Assembly: GCF_016756595.1 (NCBI RefSeq)
Contig: NZ_AP023257.1
Location: 4,666,001-4,730,000, forward strand
Origin: Mesorhizobium sp. L-2-11
Lineage (GTDB): Bacteria; Pseudomonadota; Alphaproteobacteria; Rhizobiales; Rhizobiaceae
Direction of reading: 5' to 3'
DNA: 64,000 nucleotides
This document shows, piece by piece, positions 48,788-57,719 of this stretch. Numbering within the stretch: position 1 is the first letter of the stretch; each line of letters opens with the position of its first letter. The translations under genes were made by a program, and so were the position numbers. The notes beneath the pieces are model-generated. The model was not told the origin of the DNA and did no database searches. It worked only from the letters and a program-made list of their open reading frames with translations.

Positions 48788-51514
48788 CTATGTCCCTCTC
48801 GCTGCTCTTGTCAGCAGCCGCTGGTAAAACAGGCCGATGCCGATCAGCACCGCGCCGAGGCCGATGAAGGACAGCGCCCTCAGAACGCCTTCCAGTTCCG
48901 ACATGTCGAAGAGAAACACCTTCAACACCGCGACCGAGATCAGCGCGGCCGACGCAACGCGCAGCACCTGCGACTTCAGCCAGACGCCGGCGGTAAGCAG
49001 CGCCACGCCGATGATCAGCCACAGCGCGGAATAGGTGTAGGTCTCGAGCTGGCCGAGGCCGCTCCACAGGCCGATGAACTCGCCCTTGAACAGCCGCCGC
49101 ACCGACAGCGTCGCATAGACGAAGGCGAGCAGCGCCGCCATCAGCGCCAGCATCGCGGCATACCATTTCGGCCGCTTGTCACGTGCGTAGAGCGCGAGCC
49201 CCCCAGCAGCAAGGGCCGGCAAGAGATAGGCGAGGAACAACAGGTTGAACACCGGGATCCGGCCAGTCGATTCGTCGGTAAGCAGCGGGTTCAGCGCCCC
49301 AAAATGCTGGATGACGATGAAGGCGACCGAGACGACGCCCGCGGCAAGCGAACCATAGCGCAGCACCGAGCTTGGCGAGCGCATGTCGATGGCGACCAGG
49401 ATGGCGCCGGCGCCAATGGCGATCAGCGTGTAGATCGCCTGCTCGGCGAGCGTCGCTGCGCCCGTGTCGATGACGCCGCCATGCATGGCGTGGCGCACCA
49501 ATATGGCAACCGTGAGCACTGCAAACAGTGCTGCGCCCGCTTCCATGGCGAGGCGTGGGCGGCCGTTTGTGGTGTGGGCGAGTTGCCAGGCGGCAAAGCC
49601 GAAAGCAAGCGCCGGCACGCCATAGCCCGGCAGCAGCCAGTTGAACACCGGCGTCCTCGACAGGAATTCAGCACCGACGATTGTCGGATCAAAGGCGATG
49701 CGGCCGATGACCGCGACAACCGCAGCGACCGAAATCCAGCCGAGCACCGGGTAGGCGCGCCAGCGGGTGGCCAGCGCCGGCACGATGGCCGCGGCACCGA
49801 GAAGCATGGTCGTCCAGCCGGACCCAAAGGCCATGTAGAGCATCAGCAAGGCGGCGACTGCTGCCCCGCCAAGCGCGAACGAGACGGCAGCACCGCCCTG
49901 TAGCGGCGGCTGTTCACCGCGCGCTATCCACTCGCCGCCGGCGGCGAAGGCCGTGACCAGAAGGGCTGCGACCGCCGCGTAGACAAGATCCCGGTCGAGA
50001 TTGCCGAAGGTGAGCCAGAGCGCCAACAGAATGACCAGCGGTGCGACAACGCTCCATGCCGCCCATGAGCCGGCGCGGATGTGAGCCGATTCCGCAAATT
50101 TGCGCGCTGCCCAGAAGCCAGCTGCGATGAACACAAGTCCGAGAAAGATGCCGATCCTGAGCATCAGCGTATCGGCAACTGCAGCCGGCAGGCCATCGAC
50201 GCCGAGGGCGGCACCTGAAAAGTCTGAAGCGACAGAGGTTGGCGGAATGATGCCGAGATAGACCAGAACCGTCGCCAGCCCTGCGGCGTGCAGAAGCGCC
50301 AGCGCCAGCGGCCGGTAGAGCGCTACCGCGACCAGGGCTGCGATAAGGGCTGCTCCCGGCAGAGCATCGCCGGCAGCGTATGCGGGGTCGACGAACAGCG
50401 CCATCGCCGAAAGGCCGACGAAGAAGCCAGGCGCGATCGATGGCCAGTCGAAGCCCCTGGCGGGGCCTGCTTCGCCACCGCGACGGCCGAGCCAGACGAG
50501 GGCGAGAACGGCCAGGATCACCGCGTTGATGAAGAGGATGACAAGCAGGTTGGCGCCCGGTGCATCGGTCATGTAAAGAATGGTCCAGAGGCCGGTGCCG
50601 ACGAACGCTGCCGCCATCAGCAATTTCCAGTCGCGCAGGCGGGCGATCACCCCGGTAGCGGCGAGCACAATCGCCAAATAGCCGAACAGTGCCCAAGGAT
50701 TCGGTGCCTGCGAGGCGACCAACATCGGCGTCACCACCGCGCCGAGCAGGCCAACGCCGGCCAGTGCCTGGCCATGGACGAGGGCTGCCGCAATCGTCGC
50801 CACGCCGATGGCGCCGAGCAGCGTGAAGGCGAGCGCCGGCCCGATGAAGCCGTAAACGCCATGCGCGGCATAAACCGTGCCGAACAAGATGAAAGCACCG
50901 GCCGCCGTCAGGATCGCGGGAATATAGGCGCCGGCGACGCCCTGCACCGGCACCCTGAAGCCGGTGCGGCGGATGAACTCGCCGACGGCGACCAGCACCA
51001 GCCCGAGCATTGCTGCCATGCCCAGCCGCACGCCGGGACCGAAAATGCCGGCCTCGATGGTGTAGCGGATCAGAAACAGCCCGCCCAGCGCCAGCGCGAT
51101 GCCGCCGACCCAGACCGCCCAGCGGGTGCCGAGCGCCGTTTCAATATCGGGTTTTGGGGCCGCTTTCGCCGTCGCGGCGGCCGGTTGCGCAGGTGCAGGC
51201 CCAGCCGGCGCCGCTTCGACCGTAGCCCACGGTCCGGACGCAGCCTCCGCGGCTTCAACCTCCGTGAGCGGCTTTTCCTCAGCCTCGCCCGCCGATGGCG
51301 GGGCAAAGTCGGTCACGGCCGCAATTGCCGCGTCTGCCGGCATGCTGTCGTTTGCGGCCTGATCTACCGGCTTGGCCTGTGGCGGGGCCCCCGAAAGCAC
51401 GAGGCTGCGCAGCGCACCGAGTTCGCGCTCGATCAGGCCGATGCGGCTCTGCTGGCGCGAGATAATCACGAACAGCGCTATGATCGCGACGAGGCCGATC
51501 AGGCTTTCGAACAT
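48788..51514 (-). CDS. DUF2339 multi-pass membrane protein
   Basis: A 908-aa protein. After one N-terminal helix (LIGLVAIIALFVIISRQQ) comes an Ala/Pro-rich linker (about residues 30-130), then the entire remainder consists of 20 or more hydrophobic helices, the DUF2339 layout, including LGTRWAVWVGGIALALGGLFL at its beginning. The GGGGGAA site supports ATG 51514. Family function is unknown; an envelope or transport role is a guess. A 15-bp direct repeat lies 77 bp upstream. Confidence 0.9.
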   Translation of the reverse strand: MFESLIGLVAIIALFVIISRQQSRIGLIERELGALRSLVLSGAPPQAKPVDQAANDSMPADAAIAAVTDFAPPSAGEAEEKPLTEVEAAEAASGPWATVEAAPAGPAPAQPAAATAKAAPKPDIETALGTRWAVWVGGIALALGGLFLIRYTIEAGIFGPGVRLGMAAMLGLVLVAVGEFIRRTGFRVPVQGVAGAYIPAILTAAGAFILFGTVYAAHGVYGFIGPALAFTLLGAIGVATIAAALVHGQALAGVGLLGAVVTPMLVASQAPNPWALFGYLAIVLAATGVIARLRDWKLLMAAAFVGTGLWTILYMTDAPGANLLVILFINAVILAVLALVWLGRRGGEAGPARGFDWPSIAPGFFVGLSAMALFVDPAYAAGDALPGAALIAALVAVALYRPLALALLHAAGLATVLVYLGIIPPTSVASDFSGAALGVDGLPAAVADTLMLRIGIFLGLVFIAAGFWAARKFAESAHIRAGSWAAWSVVAPLVILLALWLTFGNLDRDLVYAAVAALLVTAFAAGGEWIARGEQPPLQGGAAVSFALGGAAVAALLMLYMAFGSGWTTMLLGAAAIVPALATRWRAYPVLGWISVAAVVAVIGRIAFDPTIVGAEFLSRTPVFNWLLPGYGVPALAFGFAAWQLAHTTNGRPRLAMEAGAALFAVLTVAILVRHAMHGGVIDTGAATLAEQAIYTLIAIGAGAILVAIDMRSPSSVLRYGSLAAGVVSVAFIVIQHFGALNPLLTDESTGRIPVFNLLFLAYLLPALAAGGLALYARDKRPKWYAAMLALMAALLAFVYATLSVRRLFKGEFIGLWSGLGQLETYTYSALWLIIGVALLTAGVWLKSQVLRVASAALISVAVLKVFLFDMSELEGVLRALSFIGLGAVLIGIGLFYQRLLTRAARGT

Positions 51515-51561
51515 GGCGGTTCCCCCAAACCAGGCCTTCGGCGGCCCGACGGCCAGCCGAT

Positions 51562-51798
51562 TCAGTGCGCCGCCAGATCGGCGACCGCAAGACTGGCGGC
51601 CGGAAGACTGGCGGCCGGAAGACTGGCGGCCAGAAAGATCGAGCATGTTTCGGTGCCGAAAGCCAGCGGCGGCGCCTTGTATTTGTTGTCGATGATGCGC
51701 TGGAGCAATTCCAGGCCGGTATATTCAGCGACGTCGGCGTGCGGAATGCCGAGGCGGAGCGGCGACACCCGGCCGGGATAGAGTTCCACGTCGCTCAT
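51562..51798 (-). pseudogene. Truncated PaaI-like thioesterase remnant
   Basis: A 78-aa frame that overlaps the recO stop as ATGA. Residues ~20-48 (IPHADVAEYTGLELLQRIIDNKYKAPPLA) look like the first helix of a PaaI-type hotdog thioesterase, but the rest of the domain (normally another ~90 residues) is missing; the end is a low-complexity run, AASLP-AASLP-AASL, read from a 15-bp repeat, before a stop. Probably a decayed or deletion-truncated gene in the recO transcript. A short genuine protein is less likely. Confidence 0.5.
51591..51635. repeat. Three 15-bp tandem repeats
   Basis: GACTGGCGGCCGGAA occurs at 51591, 51606 and (one mismatch) 51621. It encodes the repeated AASLP of the thioesterase remnant on the minus strand. 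Confidence 0.88.
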
Positions 51799-52556
51799 GT
51801 AACGGTCTCTCCGCCGATCACCTTGTGCAGCGCATGGTGCTTGCGCAAGGCGGCGAGGAAGCCGGCACGGGCGCCGGGCGCCTCGATACCGCGCGGCTCG
51901 TAGACATGGCGGGAAAAAAAGAAGCCGGTCAGCCGGAAGGCATCCTCGATCGCCGCCGGATCGGCGCGCAGCCCAGAGCCGCGCTGCAGGAATGCGGGGA
52001 GCACCAGCATCTTGTCGCGCCATGGCGCGCCTGCGACGCGCGACACGGCGCGCCCGGACTTCGGCGAGACATAGGCAAGGTCCTGCCTGGCGCCGGTCGC
52101 GGCACACTGGCTGAGATCGAGGCCGAAGCCGAGTTCGTCGAGAATCAGCAATTCGAAACGCGCCACCAACTCGCCGGCGGCGTCCGCATCGTCGAGATGG
52201 GCGATCATCACGGCCAGCGTCTCGTAGAGGCCGTCATGGGCGTCGCGCTCGGGCAGCAGGCGCAGATGCGCCGCCATGGTCTGCAGCCCATAGATGGCGA
52301 CGGCGCTGTCCATGAGCCGGGCAGCGTTCATCTCGATCGCCTCGGCCTGGAAGGTGCCAAGATGTTCGTCGAGCCGCGCCCGCCACAACAGGTCGACGCG
52401 GTTGCCGGGCTGCAGAACCGGCTGCTGCTTGCGCGAGCGACCGCCACGCACAAGGCCGAGGTGGCGGCCGTGCGCACGGGTCATGACCTCAAGAATGGCG
52501 CTGGTTTCGCCATGCTTGCGGGTGCCGAGAATAATTCCCTCGTCGCGCCATTCCAT
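51795..52556 (-). CDS. recO: DNA repair protein RecO
   Basis: RecO, 253 aa, helps load RecA onto gapped DNA with RecF and RecR. The OB-fold N-terminus is [22 protein letters not shown] and [20 protein letters not shown], followed by a helical domain with [13 protein letters not shown] and [16 protein letters not shown]. Length fits. It is the last of the rnc-era-recO block, but an IS630 element now sits between era and recO, so it may depend on transcription from the element or a local promoter. Confidence 0.95.
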   Translation of the reverse strand: MEWRDEGIILGTRKHGETSAILEVMTRAHGRHLGLVRGGRSRKQQPVLQPGNRVDLLWRARLDEHLGTFQAEAIEMNAARLMDSAVAIYGLQTMAAHLRLLPERDAHDGLYETLAVMIAHLDDADAAGELVARFELLILDELGFGLDLSQCAATGARQDLAYVSPKSGRAVSRVAGAPWRDKMLVLPAFLQRGSGLRADPAAIEDAFRLTGFFFSRHVYEPRGIEAPGARAGFLAALRKHHALHKVIGGETVT

Positions 52557-52785
52557 GAACGCAGCTTGTCACCGCTTCGGTGGCGAAATCAAGATTGGAG
52601 CCTCGGATGCCAAGGCTCCAACCCTCGGCGGCAAGAACAAAATCGCTTCGGCTGCGCTGCCCCTCATTGCGCGGCGCCGACCTCGACCGTCCTTCTGAAT
52701 GATTGCCCCTCGTGAGGCAAGGGTCGGGCAACAGGGCAATCGGGGCGAAGGAAGAGCCGCGGCAGCAGAGGCGCATGCCTAGGCA

Positions 52786-52825
52786 GCTTTCCGAAAACCA
52801 GCTCGCACTTTTCGGGAACAAGCTC
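52786..52825. repeat. Palindromic intergenic element next to the IS630 insertion
   Basis: Inner arms CCGAAAA (52791-52797) and TTTTCGG (52809-52815), outer arms AGCTTT/AAGCT. It is related to the element behind rpsR. Its end touches the TA target of the insertion. Confidence 0.65.
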
Positions 52826-52915
52826 TAGAGCGGGATGAGATTTATGGGAGTCGTGGGATTCCCAAATCAGCGATGATCTGATTCAACCTTGCTGCTGGGC
52901 AGGAGGCCAGCATTG

Positions 52916-53266
52916 ATGGTTGGATATTCAATGGACCTGCGCGAACGGGTTGTTGCGGCGGTCAAGGTTGAAGGGCTTTCGCGGCGCGCGGCGGCTGCTC
53001 GATTTGGCGTCAGCTACAGCGCGGCGATCGAGTGGCTGAAGCGGGTGGAACAGACGGGGAGCGTGGCGCCCCGCCAAGTGGGCGGCTACAAGCCGAAGAA
53101 GATATCGGGAGCGTGGCGCGACTGGCTTGTCGAGCGCTGCCGGGAGAAGGACTTCACCTTGCGCGGGCTTGTGGCCGAACTTGGCGAGCGTGGCCTGAAG
53201 GTTGACTACCGCTCGGTGTGGGAGTTCGTGCACGCCGAGAAGCTGTCTCACAAAAAAAGACGCTGA
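52916..53266 (+). CDS. IS630 transposase, N-terminal frame (OrfA)
   Basis: A 116-aa frame with the helix-turn-helix DNA-binding part: [17 protein letters not shown] and [21 protein letters not shown], then a second HTH near [14 protein letters not shown]. It ends at HKKRR where a run of seven A residues (53252-53258) allows a -1 shift into the catalytic frame ([16 protein letters not shown]). AGGAGG precedes the ATG 52916. Confidence 0.9.
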   Translation: MVGYSMDLRERVVAAVKVEGLSRRAAAARFGVSYSAAIEWLKRVEQTGSVAPRQVGGYKPKKISGAWRDWLVERCREKDFTLRGLVAELGERGLKVDYRSVWEFVHAEKLSHKKRR

Positions 53267-53859
53267 TCGCCGCCGAGCAAGATCGTCCCGATGTTGCGCG
53301 CCGACGGAGGCAATGGGTTCTGTATCAGGACCGGATCGACCCCGCCCGCCTGGTGTTCATCGACGAGACCTGGACCAAGACCAACATGGCCCCGCTCAGG
53401 GGTTGGGCACCGGTCGGACAGCGGATCAAGGCCAAAGTTCCCAATGGCCACTGGAAGACAATGACCTTTCTGGCTGCGCTGCGTCATGATCGCGTCGAAG
53501 CGCCCTGGCTCATCGACGGGCCGATCAACGGCGAGAGGTTCCTCCTCTATGTCGAGAAGGTTCTCGTGCCCACTCTCCAGCCGGGCGACATCGTTGTGAT
53601 GGACAATCTCGGCAGCCACAAAGGCAAGGCCGTGCGTCGCGCCATCCGAAAGGCCGGCGCGAGGCTCTTCTTCCTGCCGAAATACTCGCCTGACCTCAAT
53701 CCGATCGAACAGCTCTTCGCCAAGCTCAAGCACTGGCTGCGAAAGGCCGCAAAGCGCACCGTTGAAACGGTCTGCAACGCCATCGGCCAGATTCTCAACC
53801 GCGTCACACCGCTCGAGTGCTCAAATTACTTCGCAAACTCAGGCTATGACCGCAGGTAA
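53218..53859 (+). CDS. IS630 transposase, catalytic frame (OrfB)
   Basis: The DDE catalytic domain, in the -1 frame of OrfA: first Asp in [13 protein letters not shown], second in [13 protein letters not shown] and Glu in [20 protein letters not shown]. All three look intact, so the full product (~314 aa after frameshifting) may be active. The start at 53218 is only the first in-frame GTG and is not a real initiation site; the usual product is the OrfAB fusion. The TAA stop overlaps the right terminal repeat. Confidence 0.92.
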   Translation: MGVRARREAVSQKKTLIAAEQDRPDVARRRRQWVLYQDRIDPARLVFIDETWTKTNMAPLRGWAPVGQRIKAKVPNGHWKTMTFLAALRHDRVEAPWLIDGPINGERFLLYVEKVLVPTLQPGDIVVMDNLGSHKGKAVRRAIRKAGARLFFLPKYSPDLNPIEQLFAKLKHWLRKAAKRTVETVCNAIGQILNRVTPLECSNYFANSGYDRR

Positions 53860-53871
53860 TCTCATCCCGCT

Positions 53872-54804
53872 CTAATGCGGAAACTCCAGCCCCATCTCGC
53901 GATAGCGCTCGGGGTCGTCGCCCCAGTTCTCGCGCACCTTGACGAACAGGAAAAGATGCACCTTCTGTTCGAGGATACCGGATATCTCCATGCGCGCCGC
54001 CTGGCCGATGGCACGGATCGTCTCGCCCTTGTGGCCGAGCACGATCTTTTTCTGGCTGTCACGCTCGACATAGATGGTCTGGTCGATGCGCACCGAGCCG
54101 TCCTTCTTCTCTTCCCATTTCTCGGTCTCGATATGGGAGGAATAGGGCAGTTCCTGATGCAACCTGAGATAGAGCTTTTCGCGAGTGATCTCGGCCGCCA
54201 GCTGACGCATCGGCAGGTCGGAGATCTGGTCTTCCGGGTAATACCAGGGGCCGGCGGGCAGGGTTTCCGCGAGATAGTCGACCAGGTCCTTGCAGCCCGA
54301 CCCGGTTAGAGCCGAGACCATGAAGGTGCGCTTGAAGGGCACTCTTTCATTCGCTGCCGCGGACAGGGCCAGCAGCGCCTCGGGCTTGACCCGGTCGACC
54401 TTGTTGAGGATCAGCACCATCGGCTGGCGGACATCCTTCAGCCGTTCGAGGATCGCGTCGGCGTCGCCCCTGATGCCGCGCTCGGCGTCGATCAGCAGCA
54501 GCACGATGTCGGCGTCCTTGGCGCCGCCCCAGGCGGTCGTCACCATCGCCGTATCCAACCGCCGCTTCGGCTTGAAGATGCCCGGCGTGTCGACGAAGAC
54601 GATCTGTGCGTTATTGTGGATGGCGATGCCGCGCACGATGGCGCGCGTCGTCTGCACCTTGTGAGTGACGATCGACACCTTGGCGCCGACCAGTTGGTTG
54701 ACCAGCGTCGATTTCCCCGCATTGGGCGCGCCGATCAGCGCAACGAAGCCGGAGTGCGTGGTGGCGGCTTCCGGTGCCGGCGGGACGTCTTCGGTGGCGG
54801 TCAT
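53872..54804 (-). CDS. era: GTPase Era
   Basis: Era, 310 aa, binds the 3' end of 16S rRNA during small-subunit assembly. GTPase motifs are G1 GAPNAGKST, G2 region THKVQTTRAIVRG, G3 DTPGI and G4 NKVD; the C-terminal KH domain is at about 225-305 with LGHKGETIRAIGQAAR. The ATG at 54804 overlaps the rnc stop (ATGA). The TAG stop uses the TA target of the neighbouring IS630 and the element's first base. Confidence 0.96.
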   Translation of the reverse strand: MTATEDVPPAPEAATTHSGFVALIGAPNAGKSTLVNQLVGAKVSIVTHKVQTTRAIVRGIAIHNNAQIVFVDTPGIFKPKRRLDTAMVTTAWGGAKDADIVLLLIDAERGIRGDADAILERLKDVRQPMVLILNKVDRVKPEALLALSAAANERVPFKRTFMVSALTGSGCKDLVDYLAETLPAGPWYYPEDQISDLPMRQLAAEITREKLYLRLHQELPYSSHIETEKWEEKKDGSVRIDQTIYVERDSQKKIVLGHKGETIRAIGQAARMEISGILEQKVHLFLFVKVRENWGDDPERYREMGLEFPH

Positions 54805-55526
54805 GCCGCGCTCCCCTTGTTCAGCCAGACGCCTTCGCGCAACAGCAGTGCAGTCGCGGCGGCTTGCTCGGCCTCGCGCTTGGAGCGCCCGCTGCCGGTC
54901 GCCGGCGGATAGGCGCCGACCTTGACGGTGACGGTGAACAGCGGATCGTGGTCCGGTCCCTCGCGGCTGTCGATTATGTAGACCGGCACGGCGCCTGCCG
55001 CCTGATGCGCCCATTCCTGCAGTTCGGTCTTGGCATCGCGGCGGGCGGCACCGATGGCCTGCGAGCGCGGCCGCCAGTATTTGTGGATGAAGGCGCGGGC
55101 CGCCTCCAGCCCGCCGTCGAGATAGAGCACGGCGATCAGCGATTCCAGCGCATCAGCCCGCAGATTGACGCGTTTGCGCCCGTCCAGGCCGCGTACGTCC
55201 GAGCTGGCACGGATCAGCTCCGGCAGGCCGATCCCCTCGGCGATCTCGGCCAGCACCTCGGCGTTAACCAGCGCGTTGAGCCGCAGCGACAGCTCACCTT
55301 CGGCGGCGTCCGGATACGCCGCCAGCAGCATGTCGGCAACGACCAGGCCGAGGACGCGGTCGCCCAGGAATTCGAACCGCTCATAGTCGATGCCGGCATG
55401 GCTGCTGCGGGCGCTGGCATGAGTCAGCGCGCGCTGCAAGCGCTGTCGGTCGGCAAAGGCGTGGCCGGTGCGCTCCATGAGCGCTTCGGCGAGCGCGTCG
55501 ACGGTCAGCCGTTTTGTCGCCACCAT
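54801..55526 (-). CDS. rnc: Ribonuclease III
   Basis: RNase III, 241 aa, cuts double-stranded RNA, including rRNA precursors. The catalytic signature ERFEFLGDRVLGLVVADMLL is at about residues 48-67, and the double-stranded RNA-binding domain occupies the C-terminal ~70 residues (DAKTELQEWAHQAAGAVP, GRSKREAEQAAATALL). It starts 4 bp after lepB and overlaps era by four bases, the usual order in Rhizobiales. Confidence 0.97.
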   Translation of the reverse strand: MVATKRLTVDALAEALMERTGHAFADRQRLQRALTHASARSSHAGIDYERFEFLGDRVLGLVVADMLLAAYPDAAEGELSLRLNALVNAEVLAEIAEGIGLPELIRASSDVRGLDGRKRVNLRADALESLIAVLYLDGGLEAARAFIHKYWRPRSQAIGAARRDAKTELQEWAHQAAGAVPVYIIDSREGPDHDPLFTVTVKVGAYPPATGSGRSKREAEQAAATALLLREGVWLNKGSAA

Positions 55527-55530
55527 GATC

Positions 55531-56280
55531 CTAATTGACGAAATGGAGCAGGCGCGACGCGCGCATCAGCGACGGCCATTTCCAGATTTCGAGCGGGCTG
55601 GCGCTGCCACCGATCGAGAAGAAGATGAGATTGGCGCGGCCAACCAGGTTGTCGTCGGGCACGAATCCGACGGTGAAGCGGCTGTCCGAGGAATTGTCTC
55701 TGTTGTCGCCCATCATGAAATAGTGGCCGGGCGGCACATCGAATTCCTGGGTGTTGTCACCGATTGAGTTGGGTATCAGGTCGAGCGTGTCATAGCTGAC
55801 GCCATTCGGCAATGTCTCGCGATAGACGTCGACCGGCCCGCTCTCCTCGGTGATGTCGCGATTGTCGATCTGCCCGACCTTCTGGCGCGGCACGCCGACG
55901 CCGTTGATGAAGAGCTGGCCATCCTTGACCTGGATCTTGTCGCCCGGCAGGCCGACGACGCGCTTGATGTAGTCGACGGAGGGGTCCGGCGGGAACTTGA
56001 ACACCGCCACGTCGCCGCGCTTCGGCTCGGCGCCCCAGATGCGGCCCGAAAACAGGTCCGGCCCGAACGGCAGCGAATAGCGCGAGAAGCCATAGGACCA
56101 TTTGGTGACGAAGAGATAGTCGCCTTCGAGCAAGGTCGGCCGCATCGACCCGGACGGGATAGAGAATGGCTGGAAAAGAAGCGTGCGGATGACCAGAGCG
56201 AGCAACAGCGCCTGGACGATGACGCTGACGGTTTCGCCAAGCCCGCCGGATTTCTTCTGGGATTTTTCAGCCACGCTCAT
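55531..56280 (-). CDS. lepB: Signal peptidase I
   Basis: A 249-aa inner-membrane peptidase that cuts signal peptides. One N-terminal helix (TVSVIVQALLLALVIRTLLF), catalytic Ser in PSGSMRPTLLEGDYL, general-base Lys in VDYIKRVVGLPGDKI, then GHYFMMGDNRDNSSDSR, all typical. ATG 56280 (MSVAEKSQKKSGG) is the usual rhizobial start. It lies 77 bp after acpS and 4 bp before rnc. Confidence 0.96.
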   Translation of the reverse strand: MSVAEKSQKKSGGLGETVSVIVQALLLALVIRTLLFQPFSIPSGSMRPTLLEGDYLFVTKWSYGFSRYSLPFGPDLFSGRIWGAEPKRGDVAVFKFPPDPSVDYIKRVVGLPGDKIQVKDGQLFINGVGVPRQKVGQIDNRDITEESGPVDVYRETLPNGVSYDTLDLIPNSIGDNTQEFDVPPGHYFMMGDNRDNSSDSRFTVGFVPDDNLVGRANLIFFSIGGSASPLEIWKWPSLMRASRLLHFVN

Positions 56281-56357
56281 GTCGTCCTCGATTATGCGTT
56301 GGTTGGTATAGAGTCTCGGCGCGCGCTGGGCAACGTCATGCCGGTGGTCAGATGCGA

Positions 56358-56771
56358 TCAATATGGCGCTTCTTCGACGGGCATCGCCTCGATTATCACA
56401 AAGGCTTGAGCAAGCGGAAAATCATCTGAAATGGTGAGGTGGATCGCCGCTCTGTGCCCTTCAGGCAGGATTTTGTCCAACTGCGCCGCCGCCCCGCCGG
56501 TCAACGCCATGGTCGGCTTGCCACTGGCCAGATTGACGACGCCCATGTCGCGCCAGAACACCCCTTGCGCCATACCGGTGCCCAGCGCTTTGGCGCATGC
56601 CTCCTTGGCGGCAAAACGCTTGGCATAAGAGGCGGCGCGAGCGCCGCGGTTTTCGGAGCGGGCCTGTTCGACCTCGGTGTAGATGCGCTGAATGAAGCGC
56701 TGGCCGTGGCGCTCCAGCGATTTTTCGATGCGTCTGATGTCGATCAGGTCGCTGCCGATGCCAATGATCAT
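56358..56771 (-). CDS. acpS: Holo-[acyl-carrier-protein] synthase
   Basis: A 137-aa phosphopantetheinyl transferase that activates acyl carrier protein. The family motifs are [16 protein letters not shown] (Mg-binding Asp) and [16 protein letters not shown] (Glu/Lys), then [16 protein letters not shown]. Length fits. It opens the acpS-lepB-rnc-era block; upstream the block is separated from pyrE by an accessory region. Confidence 0.96.
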   Translation of the reverse strand: MIIGIGSDLIDIRRIEKSLERHGQRFIQRIYTEVEQARSENRGARAASYAKRFAAKEACAKALGTGMAQGVFWRDMGVVNLASGKPTMALTGGAAAQLDKILPEGHRAAIHLTISDDFPLAQAFVIIEAMPVEEAPY

Positions 56772-57145
56772 TGGGCGGGAACTTCCCGTCCGGCTATTCC
56801 AGGTCTATCCGCCAGGCGCGTGGAGCGCGAGAACAAGCGGCATCGCCACAGACAGGTACGCACCCGCTCGAGAAAACCATCAGGCTTGCGGCGTCGAAAA
56901 AGCACTCTGTTCCTGTCCTGATCCAACTACGCCGGCCCGGCAACCCAGTAGCGGGCTTCACAACTTGCGCTGCAAGCACGCCGGATGGCAATCAAGGCTT
57001 CGATATAGCGACACCCGGGCCCCAAGACAACGAAACGCTGCCGCGATGGTCTGCCACAGGAGGTGGCCAAATGGGGTTCGCCTTGCCCCGAAGTAGCAAG
57101 TTGCATGGATGTCAGCTTGCGAGCAGCCAAGCTTCAGCCGCAATC
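56772..57145. other. Intergenic stretch without a visible gene
   Basis: 374 bp between the acpS start and the end of the glycolipid-binding gene. Short frames exist but none has a ribosome site or a family feature. It must hold the acpS promoter. Confidence 0.5.
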
Positions 57146-57715
57146 CTATAGTGCACGGCCGGGGTTGCCGGTCTCGAAAACCCAGCCGTCGGGGTAATCT
57201 TGAGCAAAGCCAGCCTCGGAAATGAGCAGCGTAGCACGGTATGGCACTGTGGGAGCCTCGTAGATATACTCGGTCTCACTCACACGATGGTAGCTTTGCG
57301 GCAGAACAACCAAACTCGACGTGCCGGCAACCAGCCAGGCCGCCGGAAAATCCGCCTTGTCGCCGATCTTCAGGTTCATTCTGCGAATTTGTTGCAGGTT
57401 CGTCGCCGGCGTAAAGCTGTAGTCCAGATCCACCATCGACTGAACCGCCGGCTGCCACTGCCCATTGACAGTCCAGCCGATCTCGTCACGGAGGATTGTG
57501 AGATCAACTGACTGGGAACCGATGAACCCGCGAACGCTGCCGGATTTGGTCGTCCAATCTTCGGCCAGTTGCACGGTGTAGTCCAAACGTGCCGGGCCCG
57601 CATCCGATAGGTATACAGCGGCTCCATCCAAGAGCCAGCCGAGGTCTGTCTGCTTTAGCTGCACGACATCGTGCCCTGGTTCGTCCGTCCTGCGCCAGAT
57701 AGCGATTAGAGACAT
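57146..57715 (-). CDS. Putative glycolipid-binding domain protein
   Basis: A 189-aa protein of the DUF1089/glycolipid-binding family (PA1994-like fold), recognised by IAIWRRTDEPGHDVVQLKQTDLGWLLDGAAV, the central VDLTILRDEIGWTVNG and DLDYSFTPATNLQQIRRM. The real ligand is not known. GAGAGG lies 6 bases before ATG 57715 and inside the end of the DUF417 gene, 4 bp away, so the two are one operon. No membrane segment or signal peptide is visible. Confidence 0.85.
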   Translation of the reverse strand: MSLIAIWRRTDEPGHDVVQLKQTDLGWLLDGAAVYLSDAGPARLDYTVQLAEDWTTKSGSVRGFIGSQSVDLTILRDEIGWTVNGQWQPAVQSMVDLDYSFTPATNLQQIRRMNLKIGDKADFPAAWLVAGTSSLVVLPQSYHRVSETEYIYEAPTVPYRATLLISEAGFAQDYPDGWVFETGNPGRAL

Positions 57716-57719
57716 GCTC

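Larger units (their letters stand above)
52828..53872 (+). mobile_element. IS630-family insertion sequence, complete
   Basis: A 1045-bp element with perfect 15-bp terminal inverted repeats, GAGCGGGATGAGATT (52828-52842 and, reversed, 53858-53872), flanked by the TA duplication (52826-52827 and 53873-53874) that IS630-type elements leave. The transposase is encoded in two overlapping frames. Removing the element and one TA rejoins the palindromic repeat to the era stop codon. Confidence 0.95.

Noticed and set aside
50288..51781. A ~500-codon plus-strand frame opposite the DUF2339 gene
   Set aside because: Sequence is a charged antisense of hydrophobic helices; no ribosome site or domain.
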